Notes: a model not told the origin generated them from the letters alone. Numbered from the stretch's first letter, positions 43,802 to 56,241 are shown. The stretch: DNA of 64,000 nucleotides from Powellomyces hirtus (GCA_025526995.1 JAHLKG010000006.1:558001-622000), one strand, 5' to 3'. Translations and numbers: made by a program.

Positions 43802-44302
43802 TGTTGGAATCTACCTGTGGGCGCCTCTGGGAGGACTTAGAGCACACAGGACATGTGGGAGGACATCCACTTGTGTCTAGAATGGTCTGGAATGGTCCAG
43901 AATGGTCTAGAACGATCCAGAATAGCTGGAGAGGGCCTGGGAAGGCCTAGAACACGTCTGGAGCGCTGATAGAAACGCCAAGAAAAGGCAAAAAGACACC
44001 CTGCGATTGGGAACAATACTACGCCAGGCCAGGGCCGTCTTGGCCAAGCTAGGGCACAGTTAGATTGTCACTACACATGTACTATGATCCAAATTGTTAT
44101 TAAAGGACGCCCTCTGGGCATCCCCAACCAATATAAAAAACAGTCCAATACACTCTACTTGTCTAGTACACTCTGCCAAACACTACAGGCGACCTTCCCT
44201 ACCTTGGGAAGCACCTTCAGACCCTCTGCAAGTCTTGACAACAACCTAGCAACCTATCTGGTATGCTGAGTTCCTGTTTGTAGATGTCAAGACGTCTCAA
44301 CA
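43802..44302 (+). repeat. 3' LTR of element A
   Basis: Same 501 bp as the 5' LTR, no mismatch seen, followed by the second GTAGA. Confidence 0.93.
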
Positions 44303-47300
44303 GTAGAGGGGTCTCCCAAGCTTGCAGACCCGTCCTGGATGCTTGGAATCCTCAAAGCCCTCCGGTTGGCGCATGTAGATCACATAGTCCAGATCCCCTT
44401 GCAAGAATGCTGTCTTCACGTCCATCTGATGTGCCTCCAAGTCATCTGTGGCAATGATGGAGAACAGCAGTCTCATGGGGCCAAACTTGGCAACAGGAGC
44501 AAACATCCCCTGATAGTCCAATCCCTCTCTCTGAGAGAATCCCTTGGCAACAAGTCTTGCCTTGTATCTGTCAAGCTCTCCTGTGTCCTTCAGCTTTCGT
44601 TTGAAGACCCACTTGCATCCAATAGCTTTTCTGCCCCTTGGCAGGTCCACAAGTTGCCATGTCCCATTCTTGGCAAGAGCATCCATCTCTTCCTGAGCAG
44701 CCTGACGCCATTGTGAAGCATCTGGCATGGTCTGGCTCTCCTTGTAGCTTGTGGGCTTGTTTGGGACAAAGGAGACAGCATAGGCAACTGCAGCAACGTT
44801 TGCAGCGTTGCTTGAAGCCTTCCACCACTCTCCTGGCGGCTTCCTGAGTCTTTTGGGGGTTGGAGAAGGCTCTGCAGCACTCTCATAGTCAGAGGACGGC
44901 TCAGGGGTCCGTTCCCTCATGTTCTCCTCTCCCTCTGACATGGCTGTGTCCTCAGAGTCGTCACTGACATCCTGCAGCTCGTCACTGACATCCTGCAGCT
45001 TCATTTCAGGCCCAATTCCCACTTCCAGGCTCTCAGCAGGCACTTGGGGCGTCTGAGCAGACTGGAGGGATGGAATGAAGCTCTTCTCATCGAATTTGAC
45101 ACTTCTGGAGAACAGGATCTTCTTAGTCTGTATGTCCATAAGCCGGTATTCCTTGCTGTGGGAGCTATACCCCAGCATGATGCACTTGACGGCAGCATCA
45201 TCCAGCTTCTGGCGCTTGTTGGGTTGAATGTAGGCATAGGCAATGCATCCAAACGTCCTCAAATGTCCCAGAGATGGTGGGATACCATGGAACATCTCAT
45301 AAGGCGTCTTGGGGCATGCAACAGTGGGAGATCTGTTCCTCAGATAGACTGCTGTCATGATTGCTTCTCCCCAGAAACGCTTGTCCAAGCCTGACTGCTT
45401 CAACAAACATCTCCCCATCTCCACAAGGGTACGGTTGGCTTGTTCAGCAACACCATTTTGCTGTGGAGTATTTACTGAACTCCTCTGATGCTGTGTGCCC
45501 TTCTCCTTGAAGTGGTCCCTTAGCAAGTTGCTCATGTACTCGCCTCCTGGGTCGGATCTGACAGCTTTGATCTGCTTTCCATGTAGGGGGACGAGTGCTG
45601 CTTCCAGCTCCTGATAGTGCCTAGCAACTTCTCCCTTGGTCTTCATAAGGCAAACATGGAAATATCTCGTCTTGTCATCAATAAATGTGACGAAATAGCG
45701 ATATCCAGTGATTGTGGGTGGTTCAACTGGTCCCCAGACATCTGTGTGGATCAATCCCAGCTTCTCTGATGCTCTGGAGGCCTGTGCCTTGGGGAATGGC
45801 GCTCTGCTTGCTTTGCTGAGTGCACAAGTGTCACAAATGCTCAAGCTCCCACTGGTTTGAACGCCCTTGGCAAGCTTGGTGAGCCTTCCAATGTCTGCAA
45901 CGTTCAAATGGCCGAGTCTCTGATGCCATAGGGACAAGTCCTGACTTGTTGTGTCCCTTCCAACATTGTGGGCAATCCCAGCATTTGCCTGCCCATGTGT
46001 TGTCTCGAATGTGTAGACAAATTGGTTCTCTTTGGCAAGGAAAGCTGTCCCATCCTTTGCAATGATCCGAGCAGCTTGTGGTCCCACTTCAAAACAAGCT
46101 CCAGCTTTGGCAAGGCGAGCCAGTGATAGGAGGTTCTTGGTCATCTTGGGGACGTGCCAGCAGTTCTGGATTTGCAGGGGCACTGTCTTCCCCTCTGTGT
46201 TGATCACCCATGTGTGAAGCGTTCCATGCCCCACAGCTTCCAATGTGTGATTGTCTGCCATCTCAATGGCGACAGGAGACATCTTCTCATAGTCCCCAAA
46301 CAGCTCTCTGCGGCCAGTCATGTGCTGAGAGGCTCCTGAGTCCAAAATCCAAGTGTTGGATGTCAGGGATGGCATCTGAGTTCCAATGGTGGTGAAAGCA
46401 AAGCCTCCAGGCGTCTGTTGAGTCAAGTTGGCCTGGTTTAGGCCCTTCTTCTCGTCTGCTGCCCTCTTGTGGCATTCCTTCTTGATGTGGCCCTTCTTGT
46501 TGCAGTAGTGACAGACTGCCTCCTTCTTCCAATCTGGCTTTCCCCCAGCCTTGTTGGTCTCCTGAGCATTCCCTTTGGTGTCAGCTTGTGTGAAGAAGGC
46601 TTTTGCAGCCGTTCCAGAGTTCTTCTTTCCATCTGCACGCCTCATTTCCTCCTGCAACAGCCTGGATGTCACAAAAGCCAAGTCCAGCTTCTCACTGGTC
46701 GACTCCAGAGTCATCACAAGGGTGTCAAAGGCTTCTGGAAGGGAAGAGAGCAAGGAGAACACATGGTCCTCCTCAGAAACGGGAGCTCTGATGGCTGCAA
46801 GTTCCTGGGTCATCCTCTTGATCTTGTTGATGTGGATGGTCATGGAATCAGTTGGGTCCATTGTCACAGTGAGGAACCGACGTCTCAGGAAGTGTCTGTT
46901 GGCAACCCCCTTCTTCTCATGCACCTCCCTCAGCTTTTCCCATGCTACAAGGGCAGATTTGCTCTCATGAACATGCATCAATTGCTCATCATTCAAAGAC
47001 ATGATCAGCAGAGCCAGAGCTCTCTCATCTCGACGTATCCAGTCGTCTGATGCTGTGTTGGTGGCCTTGGCAGTTCCAGAGCCGTCCTTGATGTCAATGG
47101 CATCCCAAAGTCCCTTCTCAATCAACAGCATCTTCATTTTCAACTTCCAAAGGTGAAAGTTCTCCCCAGTGAACCTCTCAATGGACACTTGGATGTCAGA
47201 GTCGCCAGCCATCTTGTGCAAAGAGTGTGGCAAAATGGGATAGTCCCGGTGTTCAACCGCAAGTGGTCAGAACCTGCTCCAGAAAATCCACTCCAGTCCA

Positions 47301-47491
47301 GTCCAGTCCAGACAATAGCTCGTTCGATGGTCAGACGCAGGTGTCCTATGCCTGCTATCTAGGCTTCTCGAGTGCTCAAACAGTTCTCCAAGTCCTCAGC
47401 AGTACCAGTGATAGGCACAGTGACGTGTTTCCCAGATAGGGATAGAGGTGGAGTCAGTAATGTTCAGACAGCTGTGTCAGGGCTCATAACC

Positions 47492-47991
47492 TGTTGAGAC
47501 GTCTTGACATCTACAAACAGGAACTCAGCATACCAGATAGGTTGCTAGGTTGTTGTCAAGACTTGCAGAGGGTCTGAAGGTGCTTCCCAAGGAAGGGAAG
47601 GTCGCCTGTAGTGTTTGGCAGAGTGTACTAGACAAGTGGAGTGTGTTGGACTGTTATTGTATTGGTTGGGGATGCCCAGAGGGCGTCCTTTTATAACAAT
47701 TTGGATCATAGTACATGTGTAGTGACAATCTAACTGTGCCCTAGCTTGGCCAAGACGGCCCTGGCCTGGCCTAGTATTGTTCCCAATCACAGGGTGTCTT
47801 TTTGCCTTTTCTTGGCGCTTCTATCAGCGCTCCAGACGTGTTCTAGGCCTTCCCAGGCCCTCTCCAGCTATTCTGGATCGTTCTAGACCATTCTGGACCA
47901 TTCCAGACCATTCTAGACACAAGTGGATGTCCTCCCACATGTCCCGTGTGCTCTAAGTCCTCCCAGAGGCGCCCACAGGTAGATTCCAACA
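47492..47991 (-). repeat. 5' LTR of element B
   Basis: 500 bp copy with the primer site (CAGGGCTCATAACC on the plus strand) directly to its left at 47478-47491. Followed by AGAAG and the spacer. Confidence 0.92.
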
Positions 47992-48292
47992 AGAAGACCA
48001 GCTTTGACATTCCGAAAACAAAAACGCGACCAGCTGGCAAGGAAGGGATTCCCAACACCGCGCGGCACTGGAGAGAAGCAGATGAGCTACCCCTAACCTC
48101 CCTATTCTACACTGGCTTGGACGACACTCCTGTCACAGGAACTGGTCACAAGCATACAAAAATAGAAGAAGAAAGCTGTTTGGCCATTGCCTGCACAGAT
48201 GGCACAAATGATACGACGAAACAACATGGACTGCAGAAGCCGAGGATGCTTTTGCACAGATGAAAACAGTGAATAAAGGGCAAGGCGCAGCC
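47992..48292. repeat. 301 bp spacer, copy 1 (Ty3-like pol fragment)
   Basis: Lies between two LTRs and recurs at 57376 and 62924. The plus-strand frame ending at 48292 reads TWTAEAEDAFAQMKTV, like the RT/RNase H junction of Ty3-type pol. The left part shows no other motif. It is the continuation of the sequence left of element B. Confidence 0.75.
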
Positions 48293-48792
48293 TGTTGAGA
48301 CGTCTTGACATCTACAAACAGGAACTCAGCCTACCAGATAGGTTGCTAGGTTGTTGTCAAGACTTGCAGAGGGTCTGAAGGTGCTTCCCAAGGTAGGGAA
48401 GGTCGCCTGTAGTGTTTGGCAGAGTGTACTAGACAAGTAGAGTGTGTTGGACTGTTATTGTATTGGTTGGGGATGCCCAGAGGGCGTCCTTTTATAACAA
48501 TTTGGATCATAGTACATGTGTAGTGACAATCTAACTGTGCCCTAGCTTGGCCAAGACGGCCCTGGCCTGGCCTAGTATTGTTCCCAATCACAGGGTGTCT
48601 TTTTGCCTTTTCTTGGCGCTTCTATCAGCGCTCCAGACGTGTTCTAGGCCTTCCCAGGCCCTCTCCAGCTATTCTGGATCGTTCTAGACCATTCTGGACC
48701 ATTCCAGACCATTCTAGACACAAGTGGATGTCCTCCCACATGTCCTGTGTGCTCTAAGTTCTCCCAGAGGCGCCCACAGTTAGATTCCAACA
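48293..48792 (-). repeat. LTR of element C
   Basis: 500 bp, left flank GGCGCAGCC (end of the spacer). Carries the CAGTTAGATTCC variant at its body-side end, shared with the LTRs at 53094, 57677 and 63225. Confidence 0.9.
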
Positions 48793-48799
48793 CCCCCAC

Positions 48800-51700
48800 T
48801 CACGAAACATGTTTCGTGATCCCAGAGGCGTCCCTCAGTTTCAAGAACTGATCTCTAGCCAGTGGTTTTGTCAAGATGTCTGCAACCATGTCCTGAGTCG
48901 AGAGATACTCTAATGCAATCTCCAAGCGTCCTAGTGCTTCTCTGATAAAGTGGTACCTCACTTGAATGTGTTTGGTGCTGGCATGCAATGTCGGGTTCTT
49001 AGCAAGAGCAATGGCACCCTGGTTGTCCTCAAAGAGCATTGTGGGTCCATCCTGCTTGAATCCGAGCTCCCCTGCAAGCAGACGAAGCCAAACAGCTTCC
49101 TTGGTGCACTGGGCTAGTGCCATGTACTCTGCTTCCGTGCTTGAAAGAGCTACAGTGGTCTGCCGCTTGGATTGCCAGGTGATAGGCCCGTTGAACATGA
49201 AGATGAATCCAGTGGTTGATCTTCTTGTGTCCAAACATCCAGCATAGTCGGAATCCGAGTATCCAACCAGCTTCCTAGGCTCAGAGACATTCTCTTTGCC
49301 TCCCAGAAGGATTCCAAGTTCGCTTGTGCCCTTCAGGTATCTGATGATCCGCTTGGCAGCACTCCAATGCTCCTTTCCAGGCTTTGCAAGGTACTTGGAC
49401 ACAACTCCAACTGCAGCAGCAATGTCAGGGCGTGTTCCTAGCGTGGCATAGATCAAACTGCCCACTGCATTCCTGTATGGCACAGAGCTCATCTCCATCT
49501 CATCCGTCTCATTCTGAGGTGCCATGTTGTTTCTGAGGTGCAGTCCATGTTCCATAGGCGTGGCATGAACCTTGGCATCTCCCATGTTGAATTTTGAAAC
49601 GACCTCTTCAACATACTTCTTCTGAGACAACCAGATGGTGCGGGTGCTTCTGCTCCGTCTGATGTGAATCCCAAGGAAGTAATTCAGCTCTCCAAGGTCT
49701 GTCATCTCAAAAGCTCGCCTCAGCTCCTTCTTGACATCCCCCAGCTGTTCCTTGCTTGATGAGGCCACAATGAGGTCGTCCACATAGATCAGAATGTACT
49801 CTGTTGTCCCATTCTGACTCCTGTAGTACATGCAAGGCTCTGCAGTCGACTGCACAAAGCCCATAGACTTCAGTTTGTGGTCAATCTTGTGGTTGAAGCG
49901 CCTTGCTGATTGCTTGAGGCCGTAGAGGGGTCTCCCAAGCTTGCAGACCCATCCTGGATGCTTGGGATCCTCAAAGCTCTCCGGTTGGCGCATGTAGATC
50001 ACATAGTCCAGATCCCCTTGCAAGAATGCTGTGTTCACGTCCATCTGATGTGACTCCAAGTCGTCTGTGGCAATGATGGAGAACAGCAGTCTCATGGGGC
50101 CAAACTTGGCAACAGGAGCAAACGTCCCCTGATAGTCCAATCCCTCTCTCTGAGAGAATCCCTTGGCAACAAGTCTTGCCTTGTATCTGTCAAGCTCTCC
50201 TGTGTCCTTCAGCTTTCGTTCGAAGACCCACTTGCATCCAATAGCTTTTCTGCCCATTGGCAGATCCACAAGTTGCCATGTCCCATTCTTGGCAAGAGCA
50301 TCCATCTCTTCCTGAGCAGCCTGACGCCATTGTGAAGCATCTGGCATGGTCTGGCTCTCCTTGTAGCTTGTGGATTCGTTTGTGACAAGGAGACAGCATA
50401 GGCAACTGCAGCAACGTTTGCAGCATTGCTTGAAGCCTTCCACCACTCTCCTGGCAGCTTCCTGAGTCTTTTGGGGGTTGGAGAAGGCTCTGCAGCACTC
50501 TCATAGTCAGAGTACAGCTCAGGGGTCCGTTCCCTCACATTCTCCTCTCCCTCTGACATGTCTGTGTCCTCAGAGTTGTCACTGACATCCTGCAGCTCGT
50601 CACTGACATCCTGCAGCTTCATTTCAGGCCCAATTCCCACTTCCAGGCTCTCAGCAGGCACTTGGGGCGTCTGAGCAGACTGGAGGGATGGAATGAAGCT
50701 CTTCTCATCGAATTTGACACTTCTGGAGAACAGGATCTTCTTAGTCTGTATGTCCATAAGCCGGTATTCCTTGCTGTGGGAGCTATACCCCAGCATGATG
50801 CACTTGACGGCAGCATCATCCAGCTTCTGGCGCTTGTTGGGTTGAATGTAGGCATAGGCAATGCATCCAAACATCCTCAAATGTCCCAGAGATCGTGGGA
50901 TACCATGGAACATCTCATAAGGCGTCTTGGGGCATGCAACAGTGGGAGATCTGTTCCTCAGATAGACTGCTGTCATGATTGCTTCTCCCCAGAAACGCTT
51001 GTCCAAGCCTGACTGCTTCAACAAACATCTCCCCATCTCCACAAGGGTACAGTTGGCTCGTTCAGCAACACCATTTTGCTGTGGAGTATTTACTGAACTC
51101 CTCTGATGCTGTGTGCCCTTCTCCTTGAAGTGGTCCTTTAGCAAGTTGCTCATGTACTCGCCTCCTGGGTCGGATCTGACAGCTTTGATTCACTTTCCAT
51201 GTAGGGGGACGAGTGCTGCTTCCAGCTCCTGATAGTGCCTAGCAACTTCTCCCTTGGTCTTCATAAGGCAAACATGGAAATATCTTGTCTTGTCATCAAT
51301 AAATGTGACGAAATAGCGATATCCAGTGATTGTGGGTGGTTCAACTGGTCCCCAGACATCTGTGTGGATCAATCCCAGCTTCTCTGATGCTCTGGAGGCC
51401 TGTGCCTTGGGGAATGGCACTCTGCTTGCTTTGCTGAGTGCACAAGTGTCACAAATGCTCAAGCTCCCACTGGTTTGAACACCCTTGGCAAGCTTGGTGA
51501 GCCTTCCAATGTCTGCAACGTTCAAATGGCCGAGTCTCTGATGCCATAGGGACAAGTCCTGACTTGTTGTGTCCCTTCCAACGTTGTCGGCAATCCCAGC
51601 ATTTGCCTGCCCATGTGTTGTCTCGAATGTGTAGACAAATTGGTTCTCTTTGGCAAGGAAAGCCGTCCCATCCTTTGCAATGATCCGAGCAGCTTGTGGT

Positions 51701-52330
51701 CCCACTTCAAAACAAGCTCCAGCTTTGGCAAGGCGAGCCACTGATAGGAGGTTCTTGGTCATCTTGGGGACGTGCCAGCAGTTCTGGATTTGCAGGGGCA
51801 CTGTCTTCCCCTCTGTGTTGATTACCCATGTGTGAAGCGTTCCATGCCCCACAGCTTCCAATGTGTGATTGTCTGCCATCTCAATGGTGACAGGAGCCAT
51901 CTTCTCATAGTCCCCAAACAGCTCTCTGAGGCCAGTCATGTGCTGAGAGGCTCCTGAGTCCAAAATCCAAGTGTTGGATGTCAGGGAAGGCATCTGAGTT
52001 CCAATGGTGGTGAAAGCAAAGCCTTCAGGTGTCTGTTGAGTCGAGTTGGCCCTTCTTCTCGTCTGCTGCCCTCTTGTGGCATTCCTTCTTGATGTGGCCC
52101 TTCTTGTTGCAGTAGTGACAGACCGCCTCCTTTTTCCATTCTGGCTTTCCCCCAGCCTTGTTGGTCTTCTGAGCATTCCCTTTGGCGTCAGCTTGTGTGG
52201 AGAAGGCTTTTGCTGCCTTTCCAGAGTTCTTCTTTCCATCTGCACGCCTCATTTCCTCCTGCAACAGCCTGGATGTCACAAAAGCCAAGTCCAGCTTCTC
52301 ACTGGTCGACTCCAGAGTCATCACAAGGGT
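48800..52330 (-). pseudogene. Gag-Pol of element C, broken
   Basis: RT and RNase H are open (50446-48800). Upstream, a one-base loss near 50390 shifts the frame. A TGA replaces a glutamine codon after VPLHGK in integrase (about 51188). An 11 bp deletion sits between the zinc knuckle and protease (about 52050). The gag N-terminus is absent. Domains remain recognisable: knuckle CHYCNKKGHIKKEC, protease LDSGAS, integrase HTDVWGPV, RT YVDD. Confidence 0.88.
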
Positions 52331-52339
52331 TAGGGTTAA
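52331..52339. other. Filler bases at a rearrangement junction, telomere-like
   Basis: TAGGGTTAA separates element C (ending CACAAGGGT) from element D (starting GGCCTGCACC). With the last bases of C it forms AGGGTTAGGGTTA at 52326-52338, about two units of the fungal telomere repeat TTAGGG. Neither neighbouring copia sequence has these bases in its other copies. Confidence 0.7.
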
Positions 52340-53593
52340 GGCCTGCACCTCAGAAACAACATGGCACCTCAGAACGAGAAGGAGGAGCTGGAGATGAGCT
52401 CTGTGCCATACAGGAATGCAGTGGGCAGTTTGATCTATGCCATGCTAGGAACACGCCCTGACATTGCTGCTGCAGTTGGAATCATGTCCAAGTACCTTGC
52501 AAAGCCTGGAAAGGAGCATTGGAGTGCTGCCAAGCGGATCATCAGATACCTGAAGGGCACAAGCGAACTTGGAATCCTTCTGGGAGGCAAAGAGAATGTC
52601 TCTGAGCCTAGGAAGCTGGTTGGATACTCGGATTCCGACTATGCTGGATGTTTGGACACAAGGAGATCAACCACTGGATTCATCTTCATGTTCAACGGGC
52701 CTATCACCTGGCAATCCAAGCGGCAGACCACTGTAGCTCTTTCAAGCACGGAAGCAGAGTACATGGCACTAGCCCAGTGCACCAAGGAAGCTGTTTGGCT
52801 TTGTCTGCTTGCAGGGGAGCTCGGATTCAAGCAGGATGGACCCACAATGCTCTTTGAGGACAACCAGGGTGCCATTGCTCTTGCTAAGAACCCGACACTG
52901 CATGCCAGCACCAAACACATTGAAGTGAGGTACCACTTTATCAGAGAAGCACTAGGACGCTTGGAGATTGCATTAGAGTATCTCTCGACTCAGGACATGG
53001 TTGCAGACATCTTGACAAAACCACTGGCTAGAGATCAGTTCTTGAAACTGAGGGACGCCTCTGGGATCACAAAACATGTTTCGTGAGTGGGGGTGTTGGA
53101 ATCTAACTGTGGGCGCCTCTGGGAGGACTTAGAGCACACAGGACATGTGGGAGGACATCCACTTGTGTCTAGAATGGTCTGGAATGGTCCAGAATGGTCT
53201 AGAACGATCCAGAATAGCTGGAGAGGGCCTGGGAAGGCCTAGAACACGTCTGGAGCGCTGATAGAAGCGCCAAGAAAAGGCAAAAAGACACCCTGTGATT
53301 GGGAACAATACTAGGCCAGGCCAGGGCCGTCTTGGCCAAGCTAGGGCACAGTTAGATTGTCACTACACATGTACTAGGATCCAAATTGTTATAAAAGGAC
53401 GCCCTCTGGGCATCCCCAACCAATATAATAACAGTCCAACACACTTTACTTGTCTAGTACACTCTGCCAAACACTACAGGCGACCTTCCCTACCTTGGGA
53501 AGCACCTTCAGACCCTCTGCAAGTCTTGACAACAACCTAGCAACCTATCTGGTATGCTGAGTTCCTGTTTGTAGATGTCAAGACGTTTCAACA
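52340..53593 (+). mobile_element. Copia fragment D: RNase H end plus LTR, inverted relative to the array
   Basis: Plus-strand fragment with an open frame 52361-53086 (HLRNNMAPQN-like start through RNase H to KHVS stop) and an LTR at 53094-53593. The 5' part is missing. Within RNase H, YSDSDYAG, STEAEYMAL and EDNQGAIAL are intact. The LTR has the TAACTG variant and one change near its end (GACGTTTCAACA). Confidence 0.88.
53094..53593 (+). repeat. LTR of fragment D
   Basis: 500 bp, TGTTGGAATCTAACTG..TTTCAACA. Its outer end abuts element E sequence directly, with no LTR of E and no visible duplication. Confidence 0.88.
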
Positions 53594-55962
53594 CCACCAC
53601 TCTCCTGGCAGCGTCCTGAGTCTTTTGGGGTTTGGAGAATGCTCTGCAGCACTCCCATAGTCAGAGTGCAGCTCAGGGGTCCGTTCCCTCACATTCTCCT
53701 CTCCCTCTGACATGTCTATGTCCTCAGAGTTGTCACTGACATCCTGCAGCTCGTCACTGACATCCTGCAGCTTCATTTCAGGCCCAATTCCCACTCAGCA
53801 GGCACTTGGGGCGTCTGAGCAGACTGGAGGGATGGAATGAAGCTCTTCTCATCGAATTTGACACTTCTGGAGAACAGGATCTTCTTAGTCTGTACGTCCA
53901 TAAGCGGGTATTCCTTGCTGTGGGAGCTATATCCCAGCATGCTGCACTTGATGGCAGCATCATCCAGCTTCTGGCGCTTGTTGGGTTGAATGTAGGCATA
54001 GGCAATGCATCCAAACGTCCTCAAATGTCCCAGAGATCGTGGGATACCATGGAACATCTCATAAGGCATCTTGGGGCATGCAACAGGGGGAGATCTGTTC
54101 CTCAGATAGACTGCTGCCATGATTGCTTCTCTCCAGAAACGCTTGTCCAAGCCTGACTGCTTCAACAAACATCTCCCCATCTCCACAAGGGTACGGTTGG
54201 CTCGTTCAGCAACACCATTTTGCTGTGGAGTATTTACTGAACTCCTCTGATGCTGTGTGCCCTTCTCCTTGAAGTGGTTTTTTAGCAAGTTGCTCATGTA
54301 CTCGCCTCCTGGGTCGGATCTGACAGCTTTGATCTGCTTTCCATGTAGGAGGACGAGTGCTGCTTCCAGCTCCTGATAGTGCCTAGCAACTTCTCCCTTG
54401 GTCTTCATAAGGCAAACATGGAAATATCTCGTCTTGTCATCAATGAATGTGACGAAATAGCGATATCCAGTGATTGTGGGTGGTTCAACTGGTCCCCAGA
54501 CATCTGTGTGGATCAATCCCAGCTTCTCTGATGCTCTGGAGGCCTGTGCCTTGGGGAATGGCGCTCTGCTTGCTTTGCTGAGTGCACAAGTGTCACAAAT
54601 GCTCAAGCTCCCACTGGTTTGAACACCCTTGGCAAGCTTGGTGAGCCTTCCAATGTCTGCAACGTTCAAATGGCCGAGTCTCTGATGCCATAGGGACAAG
54701 TCCTGACTTGTTGTGTCCCTTCCAACGTTGTTGGCAATCCCAGCATTTGCCTGCCCATGTGTTGTCTCGAATGTGTAGACAAATTGGTTCTCTTTGGCAA
54801 GGAAAGCCGTCCCATCCTTTGCAATGATCCGAGCAGCTTGTGGTCCCACTTCAAAACAAGCTCCAGCTTTGGCAAGGCGAGCCAGTGATAGGAGGTTCTT
54901 GGTCATCTTGGGGACGTGCCAGCAGTTCTGGATTTGCAGGGGCACTGTCTTCCCCTCTGTGTTGATTACCCATGTGTGAAGCGTTCCATGCCCCACAGCT
55001 TCCAATGTGTGATTGTCTGCCATCTCAATGGTGACAGGAGACATCTTCTCATAGTCCCCAAACAGCTCTCTGAGGCCAGTCATGTGCTGAGAGGCTCCTG
55101 AGTCCAAAATCCAAGTGTTGGATGTCAGGGAAGGCATCTGAGTTCCAATGGTGGTGAAAGCAAAGCCTCCAGGCGTCTGTTGAGTCGTGTTGGCCCTTCT
55201 TCTCGTCTGCTGCCCTCTTGTGGCATTCCTTCTTGATGTGGCCTTTCTTGTTGCAGTAGTGACAGACCGCCTCCTTTTTCCATTCTGGCTTTCCCCCAGC
55301 CTTGTTGGTCTTCTGAACATTCCCTTTGGTGTCAGCGTGTGTGAAGAAGGCTTTTGCTGCCTTTCCAGAGTTCTTCTTTCCATCTGCACGCCTCATTTCC
55401 TCCTGCAACAGCCTGGATGTCACAAAAGCCAAGTCCAGCTTCTCACTGGTCGACTCCAAAGTCATCACAAGGTGTCAAAGGCTTCAGGCAGGGAAGAGAG
55501 CAAGGAGAACACATGGTCCTCCTCAGAAACGGGAGCTCCAATAACAGCAAGTTCCTGGGTCATCCTCTTGATCTTGTTGATGTGGATGGTCATGGAATCA
55601 GTCAGGTCCATTGTCACAGTGAGGAACCGATGTCTCAGGAAGTGTCTGTTGGCAACCCCCTTCTTCTCATGCACCTCCCTCAGCTTTTCCCATGCTTCAA
55701 GGGCAGATTTGCTCTCATGAACATGCATCAATTGCTCATCATTCAAAGACATGATCAGCAGAGCCAGAGCTCTCTCATCTCGACGTATCCAGTCGTCTGA
55801 TGCTGTGTTGGTGGCCTTGGCAGTTCCAGAGCCGTCCTTGATGTCAATGGCATCCCAAAGTCCCTTCTCAATCAACAGCATCTTCATTTTCAACTTCCAA
55901 AGGTGAAAGTTCTCCCCAGTGAACCTCTCAATGGACACTTGGATGTCAGAGTCGCCAGCCAT
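53594..55962 (-). pseudogene. Gag-PR-IN coding remnant of E
   Basis: Starts MAGDSDIQVSIERF at 55962. A one-base loss near 55472 shifts gag. An 11 bp deletion lies between knuckle and protease, as in C, and a 10 bp deletion after VPAE, as in F. Integrase is otherwise open (HTDVWGPV, SDPGGEY, QQNGVAE). It ends at the junction at 53594. Confidence 0.86.
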
Positions 55963-56241
55963 CTTGTGCAAAGAGTGTGGCAAAATGGGATAGTCCCGGT
56001 GTTCAACCGCAAGTGGTCAGAACCTGCTCCAGAAAATCCACTCCAGTCCAGTCCAGTCCAGACAATAGCTCGTTCGATGGTCAGACGCAGGTGTCCTATG
56101 CCTGCTATCTAGGCTTCTCGAGTGCTCAAACAGTTCTCCAAGTCCTCAGCAGCACCAGTGATAGGCACAGTGACGTGTTTCCCAGATAGGGATAGAGGTG
56201 GAGTCAGTAATGTTCAGACAGCTGTGTCAGGGCTCATAACC

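Larger units (their letters stand above)
38962..44302 (+). mobile_element. Intact Ty1/copia element A, nested in B
   Basis: 5341 bp with 501 bp LTRs at both ends in which I found no difference on line-by-line reading. Flanked by GTAGA at 38957-38961 and 44303-44307, a 5 bp target duplication inside the RT codons of element B. Primer site at 39463-39476, one uninterrupted gag-pol frame, and a purine tract (GTGAGTGGGAG, 43791-43801) before the 3' LTR. It has every part needed for autonomous movement and looks recent. Confidence 0.95.
37835..47212 (-). pseudogene. Gag-Pol polyprotein of element B, split by element A
   Basis: Coding halves are 47212-44303 (gag, knuckle, protease, integrase, RT up to CKLGRPLY) and 38956-37835 (GLKQSARRF through RNase H to KHVS). 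Without the insert and one TSD the frame would be 1343 codons plus stop, seven residues shorter than A. The whole difference is one fewer ELQDVSD unit in the linker before RT. So B was probably coding-competent until A landed in it. The domain order PR-IN-RT-RH is that of Ty1/copia. The left half also shows an apparent short fusion with LTR sequence (from 39007), an artefact of the insertion junction. Confidence 0.9.
37329..47991 (-). mobile_element. Ty1/copia element B, interrupted by element A
   Basis: Minus-strand copy with LTRs at 37329-37827 (3') and 47492-47991 (5') and the primer site at 47478-47491. The flanks are AGAAG at 37324-37328 and AGAAG at 47992-47996, a 5 bp target duplication. 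The two LTRs differ at roughly eight to ten positions by eye, so B is older than A. Its reading frame is open except where element A inserted in the RT region. Confidence 0.92.
48293..52330 (-). mobile_element. Copia element C, 3' two-thirds (broken unit of the tandem array)
   Basis: LTR at 48293-48792 plus body leftwards from 52330. It matches element F from the RNase H end to the gag position around TLVMTLEST, where similarity stops at a novel junction. Its missing 5' part would lie at 56742-57375 (leader piece and LTR), if the segment 52331-56741 is regarded as a replacement. Confidence 0.85.

Noticed and set aside
47946..48263. A 105-codon plus-strand protein, repeated at 57330 and 62878
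   Set aside because: It starts inside an LTR and runs through the spacer in a frame different from the one with the Ty3-like TWTAEAEDAF segment. The repetition comes from duplication, not selection on this frame.
52326..52338. A genuine chromosome end
   Set aside because: Only about two repeat units, with copia sequence on both sides.
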